Position numbers and translations under genes: made by a program. Positions 10,142 to 20,944 of a stretch of DNA of 64,000 nucleotides are shown piece by piece. The stretch covers positions 2,197,871-2,261,870 of the forward strand of contig MU006217.1 of assembly GCA_010093685.1 (NCBI GenBank). Direction: 5' to 3'. The notes beneath the pieces are model-generated. The model was not told where the DNA came from. It saw only the letters and a program-made list of their open reading frames with translations, and did not search any database. The number at the start of each line of letters is the position of its first letter. The stretch's first letter is position 1. This stretch comes from Ophiobolus disseminans (Eukaryota > Ascomycota > Dothideomycetes > Pleosporales > Phaeosphaeriaceae).

Positions 10142-12445
10142 TAGCTTTGACGTCAGCAATACATGAATCTCTCATAACTCACCAAGATCGTAATATGTAT
10201 GAGTTTTGGGCCCTCGTACCTTTCCTGTGTGATGCTCTTCTCAACGTGGTTCAGTGCATGGACCCTCATGAGCATTTGTAGTAGGACTCGACGGTCAAAA
10301 GCCGCCTCGGTTGCCGTGCATGAAAGCTGCACCATCCAAACGTTCATGCCCACGATCTGGTGCACCAGAGACTCGAGAATCAGAAAATGTGGGCCATTTT
10401 GCAAGAACCCGACAGCCTGCAGCCCGTCTCGCAGCGGCTAGGGCTAGGTTAGGACGCGATGGCCTGCGGTCGTGCAAACGAAGGTGTAGCCGAACAGCTA
10501 ATGTTGTTTGTACGTTCTCTCGCAATAAGTTTGTTCGTGGTCCCAAGATCTACGTTTCACCGCAGAATCGGGTGCTTGTCGTGGTAGGGATTAGGATTGG
10601 TGAAACAAGTCTGATGGTTGCACAAGCAGTCAACCTTCGGCGCGTTGCCTCGCTTCCACGATTCATTCGTAGAGTTACTTACAGTTCTTCAAGGACGTTA
10701 ACGCGGCCGTCAAGGAATGAGATGGTCATCGAACAACAACATCTTTAGTACGTGAAACAAAAGGAACGAATGTCATCATCACAACAGCGCACACATGATC
10801 TGTACGACAGATCATTTCATCCCCGTGCACGAGCGCCTTTGAGTCCCGCGGAACCAAAAGTCGCTGGAACTTGGTGTCTTGGATCACACACGTCGTGTAA
10901 CGGTAGATTTTGCCTAGTCTTCGGGCGTGCTTACCTGTCGTCACGCAACAAGACATGATTCTATTGCCGGTGCAATTGTTGGAATTCCCGTTGAAGTGTC
11001 GAGAAAGCCAGGAATTGGAGCACGTTTCATACACGCGGAATTGCAAGGAGATGCAGCGGGAGTCTTCACCGCTCCTTCAAGATGTCAGCGCACTCTGGAC
11101 ACATGCTGCAAAACGTGCTACAAGGAAGACCCCACTTCTCCACACTTATCTTTCCGGGCCACGTTTGGTAGATCCACTTCCGAATGTGACTGTGGCGAAC
11201 TGAAGCCCGTCTTGCTAGGCGCCGGAGGCTTGGTAGCCACATAACTTCGTGTATGAATAGAGCTCTTGATATTGCTTGATGAGGAAAACAGGGCGCTCCT
11301 GCAATTAGAGTAGTGGTCTGCGCAAACTTTGCGGTTGACTCGTCTTCATGAGTTCATGATGCGCAAGGTCTGCGCCCGTTCCCGGTCATACGAAAAAGCT
11401 TTCACCCGAGTCGTAAAATCTCTGATTTTAGACGATATGCGGTGCTTAAGACAGGCAAGAAAGGGGCTTGCGCACCCACGAGGATGAATTGCGAGATGTC
11501 TCAGACGTGGCAGCTATCAGACACGCCATCTTAGCTCCTTCTAACGTCCACGGAAATGACTGTCATTGATTCAGGTACGTTGACTGAGACCAGTGAGTTG
11601 TCCGCAAATCATGGCTCACTTCGAGGTGCGCTGCTCGTAGCTGTGGACGTCCTCAGTGTGTGATCGTGGTACAAGGCTGTTCGGTTGAGACGGCGGACCC
11701 CTCTTCCGAGTTGCGGCATCTTCGTGCTTTCCGAGTGGCGCGTGAAGCGGATAGTAGTGCTAGGTAACTTGTACAACATGGCTTTTCCGCGAATCCGCAT
11801 GCAATGGAAGTGATGAAAAGAGACGTGTTGTATCATGATGAGGTTTGACGGAAGCCGCGGCGATGACGTAATGGCGACGTTTCTGATGAACTTTGTTAGC
11901 AGCTACAACCCCACATGTGCACCTGCCTCCAACCATGCCGCACGTCCAGACACCCCGCATCCACAGAGCTCGCACCTCTCGTAGACCGCATGCGACACCG
12001 TTTACCATGCTTGTTGAATTATGGCTCGAGAGCCTCGGACGATCAACACGAGGGAAGCCTCAGGAGCAGCGACTGCTTTTAGACAGCCATCCATCACAAC
12101 TAGCGATATGTCACTGTATTCGTTTCAATCTCAGTATCTATATCGGTCATCATAAACACCGATCATTGACAAGCGTTTCGCGTGTCGACGGTGTCGTCCG
12201 ACCAAGTGTTGCTTACTCAAAGCACCTCAAGCTTACGAACCCATGTAGTTTACTCATCCGATGCAGCGGCCGACACTCAAATTACTCAACTTAGTCATTT
12301 TTGTAACACACGATAATGCCCTCCAGTAGCATCGTGAGATGCGGCAGCTCACCTGCAGGCAAAAGGATTGATCACATTGATTGCTTTGTAAACCAGCTCA
12401 GGCAGAACAACAATACCACAGTCCGACGTAGAAATGGAAGTGGGA
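10142..12445. other. 2.3 kb intergenic region without a supported gene
   Basis: Several frames of 80-145 codons exist on both strands (for example around 10153-10404 minus and 10726-11046 minus). They lack ATG starts, domains or splice context, so I do not call them. This is the longest non-coding stretch in the gene half. It separates the MFS promoter from the NmrA-like promoter. No repeat was recognised. Confidence 0.45.
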
Positions 12446-12452
12446 TATAAAG
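12446..12452 (+). promoter_or_regulatory. TATA-like box upstream of the NmrA-like gene
   Basis: A GATATAAAG sequence lies about 175 bp before the ATG at 12625, the only clear TATA-like element in that leader. If used, initiation would fall near 12480 with a leader of about 145 nt. Position and sequence are seen; function is inferred. Confidence 0.4.
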
Positions 12453-12624
12453 AGAGCGTAACACGCTCCTCCATTCAATAATTCTACAAAATTAACAAGC
12501 CTCACATTGACTTCCTATCAAAGCGAAATAACAGAGAGAGGATTCAGTCTGTACGCCGACACCACATAAATCAAGTACACGTCCAAGTCTAAACACAAAA
12601 GACCGCCAGCTACTTCTATCTACC

Positions 12625-13590
12625 ATGTCTGCTCCGATCAAGAACGTTTTGATCGCTGGTGCAAGTGGCTCGGTCGGTGCACCAATCCTCAAAGCCCTCC
12701 TAGAAGAGCCATCTTTCAACATTACCATCCTCTCCCGAGGAACATCGGCAGCCAAGTTCCCGAATGGTGTACCAGTGAAGAGGGTCTCGGATGACTTCAC
12801 CACCTCGGAGCTGACGGAAGTTTTCAAGGGCCAAGACGCTGTCGTTGTCGCCATCACTACTACTGCAGTCGTTGAAGACGTCGATGGGAGCAAAGGCGGC
12901 CTGGCATTCCGCCTTATCGACGCAGCAGTGGCTGCAGGTGTGCACCGCTTCATCCCTAGCGAGTATGGCACCAACAACCTCGATCCTCGGCCGCGCAAGC
13001 TGGTACCTGTGTACGATCGAAAGGGCGAGGTGCTAGAGTACTTGATGCAAAAAGCGAACGACAGCCATGGCAAATTGACATGGACATCCATTTCGTGCGG
13101 CACATGGCTAGACTGGGGTCTTGATCCCGCCCGCTCTGGAAACTTCCTCGGTATCGACGTCAAAGCTCGGAAAGCGACTATCTGGGACTCTGGCAATTCC
13201 AGGACTGCTGTTACAACGAGCGCAAACACCGGCTTGGCTGTCGCGCGCGCTCTCACACATGCTGACCTCACAGAGAACAAACAAGTCTTCCTTGCCGATT
13301 TCACAACCACACCGAACGCCATCGTCCATGCACTCGAAACCCAGACTGCCAGCGAATTTAGCATCCAGCGCAAAGATAGCGTACCTGAACTCAAGTCCTT
13401 GCGCGAGAAGTTCGACTCCGGCGAATTTGCGGCTACGTTCTCGTTGCTGGCGATTACTGCCGTTGCGGATGTAGATGTCGCTTATGATCTTGAGAAAGAG
13501 CAAGAAATTTGGAACGAGAAATTGGGATTGCCGAAGATAACGCTAGAAGACGTTATTGGGGACGCTGTTAAGCTTGCGAAGGGATCGTAA
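12625..13590 (+). CDS. NmrA-like / isoflavone-reductase-like NAD(P)-binding protein
   Basis: The gene has a single exon of 321 aa. Residues 12-18 (GASGSVG) after a beta strand form the Rossmann dinucleotide motif of atypical short-chain dehydrogenases. PSEYGTNN (111-118) and the downstream Lys in the DRKGEVLEYL block (131-140) match the NmrA / isoflavone reductase (PCBER-like) family. Fungal members include redox-sensing regulators and true reductases. The intact glycine motif supports NAD(P) binding, but catalysis cannot be confirmed. A cytosolic location is likely, with no signal peptide. The gene converges on the HET gene at 13986-15974, with 395 bp between their stops. Confidence 0.88.
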   Translation: MSAPIKNVLIAGASGSVGAPILKALLEEPSFNITILSRGTSAAKFPNGVPVKRVSDDFTTSELTEVFKGQDAVVVAITTTAVVEDVDGSKGGLAFRLIDAAVAAGVHRFIPSEYGTNNLDPRPRKLVPVYDRKGEVLEYLMQKANDSHGKLTWTSISCGTWLDWGLDPARSGNFLGIDVKARKATIWDSGNSRTAVTTSANTGLAVARALTHADLTENKQVFLADFTTTPNAIVHALETQTASEFSIQRKDSVPELKSLREKFDSGEFAATFSLLAITAVADVDVAYDLEKEQEIWNEKLGLPKITLEDVIGDAVKLAKGS

Positions 13591-13985
13591 ATTGTGTGTC
13601 CTTCCATTGCGCGTACCATGACATCCTCCCATCTTGCCCGACCATCAAACAAAACATCAGGTCAATCTGCAATAAAATTCATAGCAACTTCCCTTTTTTC
13701 TAAATGCCTGGCTCTTGACTCTCTCTGTCGTTCTCGTGGTTCTGCTACACTTTGCACAGCACATACCTTTCATGAAAGTTGTTTATGGTGAGATAACATG
13801 TCCCTCCAAGCCCTCTCGAACCCTACAGTTCCACGCTGATATACAATTCAACCTCAGGCAAAAGCCACATTCATGCTGGATCAAAGGTCCTAGGGCATTG
13901 AGCAAAACGAGAAAGATTCGGCACCCTCCCAACAATACCACCGGATACTTCGCCCGCCAGCATCAATCCTGGGACACCACTAGTC

Positions 13986-15974
13986 TCAATGTATACTGAA
14001 GGTACCCGTATGGCTTAGACACTCTTCTTCCGACAAACTGTCGAGCCATTTACCGTCGGCAAGATTATCGCTGTAGCACTCCCCAATGAGCACCAGTTTG
14101 TCGTCTCTGACGCCTAACACCACGGGAAAATCACAACCCCATATCACGCAAAGCTTGTCGCCGACAGTCGCCTCTTCTGGAACGACAGTATACATTCCGT
14201 CCGTGGTAATCGCGAACTTCCGGCCGATCATAGTGCGACGCAGCATGATGATGTACTCCGACGGTAGCAGTTGCTCTGCGGCACTTGTGAGCTCGTTACC
14301 GGCCACGAGGTCTCGCAGGGCCTCGACCGTCATTTGAGCCCACACGTCCGGTGCCTCGAAGAAGAACTGGGTTGGGAAGGAATCGAAGACCAGAGTCCGC
14401 CAGAAGCGGTTCTCGTCGAAGTGGTGGCCGGCTAAGCCAGCCATAATAGCCTTGAGCTGGGCATTTGCGACACATGCCACGATCGCTTCGTCGTTGTCGG
14501 TTATGGTTTCCGGGCTGTATTTCGCGATTTCTCCAGGTGATGAACTCATCCACCACAAAGCACCGAATTCGTACCCTCCGGTTTCGAAAACCGTGTCTTT
14601 GTGAATCCTGTAGTTGGGTGCCAAATCATCCGTTGCGCGCATGCGACAAGCCGTGATGTTGTCGATTGTCGGTGGGCGGGACTGATCGCTCCAATCGGGC
14701 ACCCAGGTTGGGAGGTCGTTGGAGCGGGAAGAAGAGTAGCCGGCACAGCCGAGGATATTCAGAGGTCCATGGGAGCGCGAAGTTGGTCCAGGGCCACTTT
14801 CGTCAGTACTACCATCTGCCATGATGTTGAAACTGTACGTCATCATGGGCCGCTCTCCCGTCACGGCCTCGTCCGGCGACTCCGTCCAGCGCTTGGGAGG
14901 CACAAGGAGCTTGAATATATCGGTGTACGTCTTTCGGAGTGGTGTCTGATAGTCCACCTGCACGACCTTCCGAGTTTTCTCGTCCACAAGTCCAAGAAAC
15001 CCGAAGACTTTGTCCTGCGGCATCGTGGCCGCAAATCCTCGATATTTCTGCAAGGTAGCAAGAAGCCACTTTGCGCCTCTATTGGTGCCCGTCCGATTCC
15101 TCTGCTGCTCGAGTAGCAATGGGAAACTGTCTTCAAGCAAGGGAGCCAGATGCCAAAAATACATCGATCCCGGCACCCGGTCCTCGATCATGGCGAAGAT
15201 GAGACCAATGACGAGCTCGAAGTCGACCCATTTGACCTCCTTCGTGCCACAATGCACGATAGGATCAGCTGAAAGAGCGATCTCCTGTATGATCCACATG
15301 CGCGACCAGTATTCGCGCTTGCAGAGCTTGAATAATGCCTCCCAAATAGGGACCCACCGCGGCTCTCGAACGATCCAGAAGAAGTCGTCTTCAGTAGTCA
15401 TTCCCTTCCATCGAAGGTCCATGTCCATATTTGCTCGTGTGGGCTCCATTCTGGCCTGGTAGGAAATGAGATCCATCGCCATGTTACTCTCGTCTGCCTC
15501 AGCGCCGAGCCAGATGACCGTTTGTGTGGCAGAGCCATAGATATCTTGCATCATCTTAACTTGGATGGCTCGTTCGGCGCAAGCTGCTGAATCCTTCCCT
15601 TGGTTGATACAAATCGCGTCAATCCAGACCACGCGAGGCTGATCAGGACGCCGCATGATCTTCAGGGCGCCATGCAGGTTGGGTCCCACATGAAATTCTT
15701 GTCCATCGAGCGTGATGGCGGAAAGTGGACTCTGTTCGCCCCAGCGATACGAGAGAGCGTCGTAAGTCGTACCGGTGTTCTTGAGGGTTGGCAGTAACAC
15801 ATTGTGCTGCAGTTGGCACACTATTTGATCGGCCTCGGTACCGGGCTGAATGGTGAGTAACCGGATCGCTCCTTTCCCGTGCAACTTCTGGTATTTGAAA
15901 GACGCTGCTATATTACTATTGCTACTGCTTTTGGCAAGAGCCCGACGTTTACGGTAATCCAAAAGTCTTTTCAT
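13986..15974 (-). CDS. HET-domain heterokaryon-incompatibility-like protein
   Basis: The gene has one exon of 662 aa with ATG at 15974. The HET domain lies in the first 170 residues: YDALSYRWG (71-79), LHGALKIMRRP (100-110), WIDAICINQ (117-125) and MMQDIYGSATQTVIWLG. These are the three conserved HET blocks; in this family the domain is linked to self/non-self recognition and programmed cell death. The long C-terminal part has a Trp-rich stretch (LPTWVPDWSD) common in this HET subclass and ends with a conserved-looking IWGCDFPVVLG segment. There is no NACHT or WD40 part. Cytoplasmic. Allelic function cannot be told from sequence. Confidence 0.9.
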   Translation of the reverse strand: MKRLLDYRKRRALAKSSSNSNIAASFKYQKLHGKGAIRLLTIQPGTEADQIVCQLQHNVLLPTLKNTGTTYDALSYRWGEQSPLSAITLDGQEFHVGPNLHGALKIMRRPDQPRVVWIDAICINQGKDSAACAERAIQVKMMQDIYGSATQTVIWLGAEADESNMAMDLISYQARMEPTRANMDMDLRWKGMTTEDDFFWIVREPRWVPIWEALFKLCKREYWSRMWIIQEIALSADPIVHCGTKEVKWVDFELVIGLIFAMIEDRVPGSMYFWHLAPLLEDSFPLLLEQQRNRTGTNRGAKWLLATLQKYRGFAATMPQDKVFGFLGLVDEKTRKVVQVDYQTPLRKTYTDIFKLLVPPKRWTESPDEAVTGERPMMTYSFNIMADGSTDESGPGPTSRSHGPLNILGCAGYSSSRSNDLPTWVPDWSDQSRPPTIDNITACRMRATDDLAPNYRIHKDTVFETGGYEFGALWWMSSSPGEIAKYSPETITDNDEAIVACVANAQLKAIMAGLAGHHFDENRFWRTLVFDSFPTQFFFEAPDVWAQMTVEALRDLVAGNELTSAAEQLLPSEYIIMLRRTMIGRKFAITTDGMYTVVPEEATVGDKLCVIWGCDFPVVLGVRDDKLVLIGECYSDNLADGKWLDSLSEEECLSHTGTFSIH

Positions 15975-16819
15975 CGTTGAGAGAACGGAGTGAATGTGAG
16001 ATAAGTTAGTTCTGCCCAGCTAGGATGTTAAGCTATTCCCCAAATGAGGTCCGCAGCATCTATCAAAGCGGTAGTGTGATAGTGGAATACATCTCTTTTA
16101 ATAAGAGTTGGTATACTAAATATTGAGCAACAGAACGTAGTTGTAGAGAGTGAATCAGGCTACAACACCAGATACGAAGAAAGAGCAAGACGTCTTACCA
16201 GGCTAAGCGGAGCGATTCGGAATCTAACCCTACACGGTTAGCGCTTTCTGTTGAGATGCATCTAGAGTCAAGCCACACGCTCAATCAGGCCCAACATCAG
16301 CTTCAGCTGAAGACTGTGATCCAGAAGCAGCCAGCGACAGACACAGCTCGGCCATTACTGGGATCACGGCCGCTGCCGCCACTCGTTGCGGCGACAATAA
16401 CAATAAGGGGAAGGAGTAGAGGCGCACGATGCGGAAATTGACGCAGTAAGCAACACCAATCAACGTCATCACGGAACGTTACTCTGCGATGTGAGAAGGC
16501 TTCACCACCTAGTCGACATACCGACGCGACGAGCGAGTCTGACGGCTCGCTCCCCCATATGCATGCCACCAACACACCGAGGCGAGAGAAGTAAATCAGA
16601 TCAAGAGAAGAAGCGTGCGGCGCAATGCCACCCGCGAAGGATGGCAAAGCACTGTCGGTCCGGGTAAGCATCTTTGTGGCCGATGAATCGCAAGAGGAGG
16701 AGACAATGTGGGTAATCTCTACGTTGACAGTCGCCTACTGGATCTTATCATCACACGTGAGTCTCTATGACTTATAAGTTTTTCGTCTGCCTGGAATAAT
16801 TCGCTTTAAGCTGGAACTC
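15975..16819. other. Intergenic, no gene seen
   Basis: The stretch includes the HET promoter (minus) and the 3-prime side of the secreted-protein cluster. The frames present have no recognisable protein character. No repeats or RNA genes were seen. Confidence 0.45.
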
Positions 16820-17438
16820 TCATCTTCTAGCAATTGAAATCACATAAACCGTTCTATCGCGAGCTTTCTGCTGCTCACCTCTAGGCTTTGCCCAGCCGTT
16901 TGAGTAACACCCCTCAAAGACCTCGATACGTCCCTCTCCGAAAGTGGTTGTGAAGGCATTTGGGCCAGTGGGAACACGAGTATACGTGAACATGAGCCGA
17001 TCCTTGTCGTTTGATTCTACGATGTTCAAAAGTCAGTCATTCGTTCTCAAGCACTTTGCTGCAAGGGTACGAAACACAACAAATCACTTACTCTTCGTAT
17101 CCACCCACGAGATGTCCAGTGTACTATGCTCGATAACGTCCCACAGCCTGAAGCTGTTGGTGTCGATGTGCTGAACCTTGTCAATCTTATCGCCGTTCGT
17201 CCACTCGGGAGCAGTCAGTTGCTGGTAAGCGTTGCCTCTAATTGAGACACTGAAGTCTGCGCAGACGGGCTGCGTCCGAGGGTAGGGTTCCGTAATATTG
17301 GCGATGATATGACAACGTCCTTGTGGGCTCGGGGCGACGTAGGCGGAAATGCCAATGGAAAAAAGAAGCGGTAAGGAATCTTTGGAGAGATATATGGTAA
17401 TTATTGGAACAAGGTCCCTGTAGTAGTATGACTACCAT
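16820..17438 (-). pseudogene. Small secreted protein paralogue A, 5-prime frame broken
   Basis: This is the first of four related copies on the minus strand. The body joins 17092 upward (hydrophobic PLLFSIGISAYVA, then GRCHIIANITEPYPR and PEWTNGD) across an intron at 17017-17091 to exon 16820-17016 (DRLMFTYTRVPTGPNAF, FEGCYSNGWAKPRGE). Conserved family features are a Cys followed six residues on by an EPxPR-like motif, a W(T/S)NGD motif and an FTYT segment. The only upstream ATG (17438, MVVILL) is in another frame, with no GT-AG pair to reconcile them, so the start is lost or misplaced. A signal peptide is likely but not intact as read. Function unknown; effector-like by size and export signal. 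Confidence 0.6.
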
Positions 17439-18073
17439 AGAGAACCGAGTGGGAGAAGGGACGAGGTAGGGTGGCTACAACGTATTGTATTGACTATCGT
17501 GTTGTTCCGTGTAAGAGGCCACACCAACTTCACATAAGGACGTTACAATCAGCCGTGCCTCCCTCACATCGGAGGTACCACGGCCCTTCCTTCCATCAAC
17601 CTGGACTGAACCCACACATTCTCAACAGGTAGTTGAAATTTAATCGCCACAATGTTTGTGTACAAGAGTAATTCACTATGCGTGCACAATCAAACAAAGA
17701 ACCCTTGCTGCAAAGTGGAGGCTAGAGATTCGAAACAAAGGAGGCTTTTTGAAGATAAAGAATATTAGAAGCGTTCATGGCATATGCATATCCAACTCCC
17801 AATCTCGTAGCACAACATGTTCTCTCGTTGCGATACTAGATCACTTCTAAATTAGCGTTCAGACCAACCATCCCACCAACGCACTCCTCGCGTCACGCAG
17901 CAATCTGAAAACAAGGCGGCGAATAATGAGAACTTCACAATAGGTACATGTAAACTTACAACTACTCCGCGATCAGACCTCCGCGGGCGCGTTACAATGC
18001 CCGCAATGCCACCAAAACTTCACCCTCCTCCAAACCCCATGCACAAACCATGCACTCCCCACACTCCACCTCA
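17439..18073. other. Spacer within the secreted-protein cluster
   Basis: There is no gene here that I can support. The spacer should hold the promoter of copy A and the terminator of copy B. It is AT-leaning, with no inverted or direct repeat obvious to the eye that would explain the tandem duplication. Confidence 0.4.
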
Positions 18074-18698
18074 CTAACACTCAAACGCAAACGTAACCGC
18101 CCTCTCCCTCTTCCACTCCCCCTCCCTCGACCAAGTCGTCCTCTGACACTGCGGCTTAACATGCGCATCCATCCACATGGAACTCGCCGTATAGTAATTC
18201 ATTCACGTATCGTCGATATTGTTCTCCGTGTCCTTGAACTGTGTCCAGATATTCCCGTTCGCGCTTTTGTACTTGAACACGAGGTAGTCAGTGTCGATGT
18301 CTGCTGTCATTTCCCACGAGATTTCCATGGAGTTGTTGCCTTGTGTGAGGTTTATGAGGTTGAGGCCGAGCTTTTCGCCCGTGCCTAGGCGTTGCCATTC
18401 GTCGTAGGGTTCGCGGTTGGACCATCTGTAGGGTGTTAGTTTATATGTTGTGAGTGAGTGTTGGAGTAAAGGGGACGGACCTTGGGTGGTACAGAGGATT
18501 GTTCATCCATTTGTCTTTATCCCACATATCGAGCTGAAGCCACGTTCTCGGATCTTTGTCGATGCGTGGTAACGGTTCTTGCAGCATGATTGTTGTTTGA
18601 CAGTAGTTCTGCAGGCCGGATTTGTCGCCTGCGACGGGTTCCGCGGGCACGGCGAGGGTGCTTGCGCATACTGCGATGAGGGTGGCGAGAGTCTTCAT
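18074..18698 (-). pseudogene. Small secreted protein paralogue B, premature stop
   Basis: Exon 1 (18481-18698) encodes a clear signal peptide (MKTLATLIAVCASTLAVPAE) and the family motif NYCQTTIMLQEPLPR. A 55 bp intron (18426-18480) splits the codon just before WSNREPY. Exon 2 runs to a TGA at 18203-18205, giving 145 aa. After this stop the same frame continues for 42 codons to TAG at 18074 with a Cys and Trp pattern (KPQCQRTTWSREGEW) like the intact copy's C-terminus. The TGA is therefore probably a truncating mutation (CGA to TGA). A truncated product could still be secreted. An intron over the stop (GTGAATG donor) is possible but gives poorer homology. Confidence 0.65.
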
Positions 18699-19044
18699 GG
18701 TGGTATATTGTACAAACGAGTGTTTGAAGGATAGTTCGAGTCTGATTGGAATGGAATTTGCGTCGAAGGGAGCATAGTGGAAAGGATTCATGACAACAAG
18801 TCACGATGTGATAATGGTGAAAGGCCCGAATGGGACAACATTAAGATTTCGGATGGAATACAATAGTAAGAACTTGAGGTATGACAATGGAACAAGGAAC
18901 ATAACGTTGTATGTCGGGCCTATCTGGTATCGCGTGAAAGAACAACCTGATTAAACAAAGGGATTGATTGCGAGAAGAATATGCATGATCTCAATGACCA
19001 TAGGAAGAGGTCGAAGTGACCACACTCGCGATGCCCATCCAAGC

Positions 19045-19732
19045 TCAACCCAACGGGCATGGAAACTTGCACTCTGTCTTGCGTCGCCTAAAAGATCCTA
19101 TACCGATCCACTCACTGCGCGTGCACTCCACGCCTCCCTTCTTCTGATCGCGATCGCTCCACACCAGTGCAGCAGGCTTCCCGTTCGTGCCGGTGTATGT
19201 GAGCTCGAGCGATTCCTCTTGCCACTCAGTACCTCCAATAGTCAGATAAGTTGTATATGTGATGGCTAAAAAGTACTAGTCACGGCTTACCGGGTGAGAA
19301 CCTCGCCTGGATGGACAACGTATCACCACTATGCTTGAGGTTCTGAAATATGACTTTCTGCTGGATGTCTAGAGTCTGAGTCGCCTGTGTCAACTGACCA
19401 TCGGACCACCTAATCCATGTTAGTAGCGGTCCATACTACATCAAGCTCCGCGTGAGCTCTAGATTGTCTTACCTAGCCGTTCCCGGTGGCATGAATCCTA
19501 ATTCTGGCGCGGAGATTGTGAGCTCTGGTAGCGAAGGGCGTGGAATTCTCTCCTTGAGCCGTAAGCTAACGAAGCATGTATCCTCGGAGATGATAATTGT
19601 GGTGACAGGAACCGGAGGATCACGAGCGTGCATTGGTACCGCAGCAGCGGCTGTGGTGGTAGAGGGTATGATATCACGCGCGAGCCATGGCACGGCTGAA
19701 GCGAACGGGACAAGGGTGAGGAGGACCTTCAT
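19045..19732 (-). CDS. Small secreted protein paralogue C, intact
   Basis: Three exons (19473-19732, 19291-19409, 19045-19232) join in frame to 188 aa. The introns (63 and 58 bp) have GTAAG donors. The ATG at 19732 begins a signal peptide (MKVLLTLVPFASAVPWLA); the upstream in-frame ATG at 19759 would bury it, so I prefer 19732. Family marks are DTCFVSLRLKERIPR, WSDG directly after intron 1, ELTYTGTNGKP after intron 2, and a terminal ECKFPCPLG. It has four Cys in the mature part, probably two disulfides. It looks like an extracellular candidate effector or other cell-surface protein; no known family is recognised. It is the only copy of the four without a lesion. Confidence 0.75.
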
Positions 19733-20240
19733 TGCAGGGTTGGAAAATGGGGAGATCACGCGTAGAACTGTTCGGGCTGAAATGATAATCGAACGACGAC
19801 TGATGAGGAGTCAACAAGTTATGAAGAAAGTGAAGGGAGTAATGAATCAGTGGTAGCGCACACAGCTTTAAGAGGAAAGAGAAGTCGTGGCGCGGCACTT
19901 CGCGCCGCACATCTCCATCCTCGATTTCCGAAGCAGCGCCGCGAACCTGATACATACGCGCCAGCTTCAGTCACAAGGGTTTCTCAAAATGGATCGAGAC
20001 CCAAGATTCGAGCGAAGTTAGACAAGACACGGTTTTCGGCTACCGAGGCTGCGGCGCGGATGCTGCGTGCCACAACGGAAGGATGCAATGGAAAACGAAA
20101 ATAGACTGTGGAAACGATTATAAAGCAAAAATGTCGTGCTCGCATCTAAGGAGTAAGGTTGACTCGAGAATAGAGGCTCAAGTCACAAAAATAGTGTCCA
20201 TTGCACATGTCCACCACTCACACTACTCCTATCCACGTAT

Positions 20241-20707
20241 CTAGCAAGGAAACTGGCACATAGTGTTCAACCGCCGCGGATTCTCCTGCCACCCGCCTTT
20301 GTAACAGACCACGCCCCGAGGGGTGTTATAATCAGTCCAGTATTTCATACGAGGCTTACCGTCCTTGCCAGTGTAGGTGAAGTCCAGGTGATATATCCAT
20401 ACATTCACATCATGAAACAGCCGAATCTCCATTGTGTCTCCCTCCTTATCGATGTTGTGGAGTGTGACAGTTTTCCTGTCGTCGAGGTTTTGAGCCTTTG
20501 TCGCTGGGTCTCCGTTTGACCAAGTAGGAACGTGTGGCCTCCAGGGTCTCGAGGTACGTTGATGAATACATCCCCTTCTGCCTCTGTGCGCCACCAGAGA
20601 CGTGTGGTGACGCTACATATACTGGATTCAGGTCTGGGAGTGCCAGCACTGGCAGCGGAGGTAGCTAAGGCGCTCAATGCAAAAGCGAGAAAGGTGAGGA
20701 GGTGCAT
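20241..20707 (-). pseudogene. Small secreted protein paralogue D, frameshifted
   Basis: The ATG at 20707 starts a signal peptide (MHLLTFLAFALSALATSAAS), followed by SSICSVTTRL. Near 20520-20550 the sensible frame changes to PTWSNGDPATKAQ, then HLDFTYTGKDGKP and a C-terminal NTMCQFPC ending at 20241. The second half aligns well with copy C (TYTGTNGKP, CKFPC). No GT-AG intron fits at the frame change, where copies B and C have an intron just before WS. One reading is that this copy lost the intron imprecisely; another is a simple indel. Confidence 0.65.
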
Positions 20708-20944
20708 CGTGAGAACTTTGCTGAGATCGCTTGAGATGATGCGAGTTGCGGGTGATTCTGGTAGAAGCTGGGAAGATATTCACGTCGTTAGACAAGTGTT
20801 GCAGGCATCGTGCGAAGTATGCCCGCAAGTCGGGAACAAAGAGGTCGCCTTGTCGTGTCGAAGTGACAATGATGCAGAACGGACAATGCATTGTCTTTCC
20901 AGTAGAATGCTGCACCAGAAATGCTCCATCGTCACACAGGCCGG

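Noticed and set aside
10153..11244. Several 80-145 codon frames between the MFS and NmrA-like genes
   Set aside because: No ATG in the best ones, no domain, no hydrophobic or repeat pattern, and overlapping frames on both strands look equally good.
8124..13590. Secondary-metabolite cluster (MFS exporter plus NmrA-like reductase)
   Set aside because: No backbone synthase, tailoring enzymes or pathway regulator lies nearby, and 2.3 kb of empty sequence separates the two genes.
16303..16671. 122-codon minus frame between the HET gene and the secreted cluster
   Set aside because: Composition is not protein-like beyond chance and no splice context or paralogue supports it.
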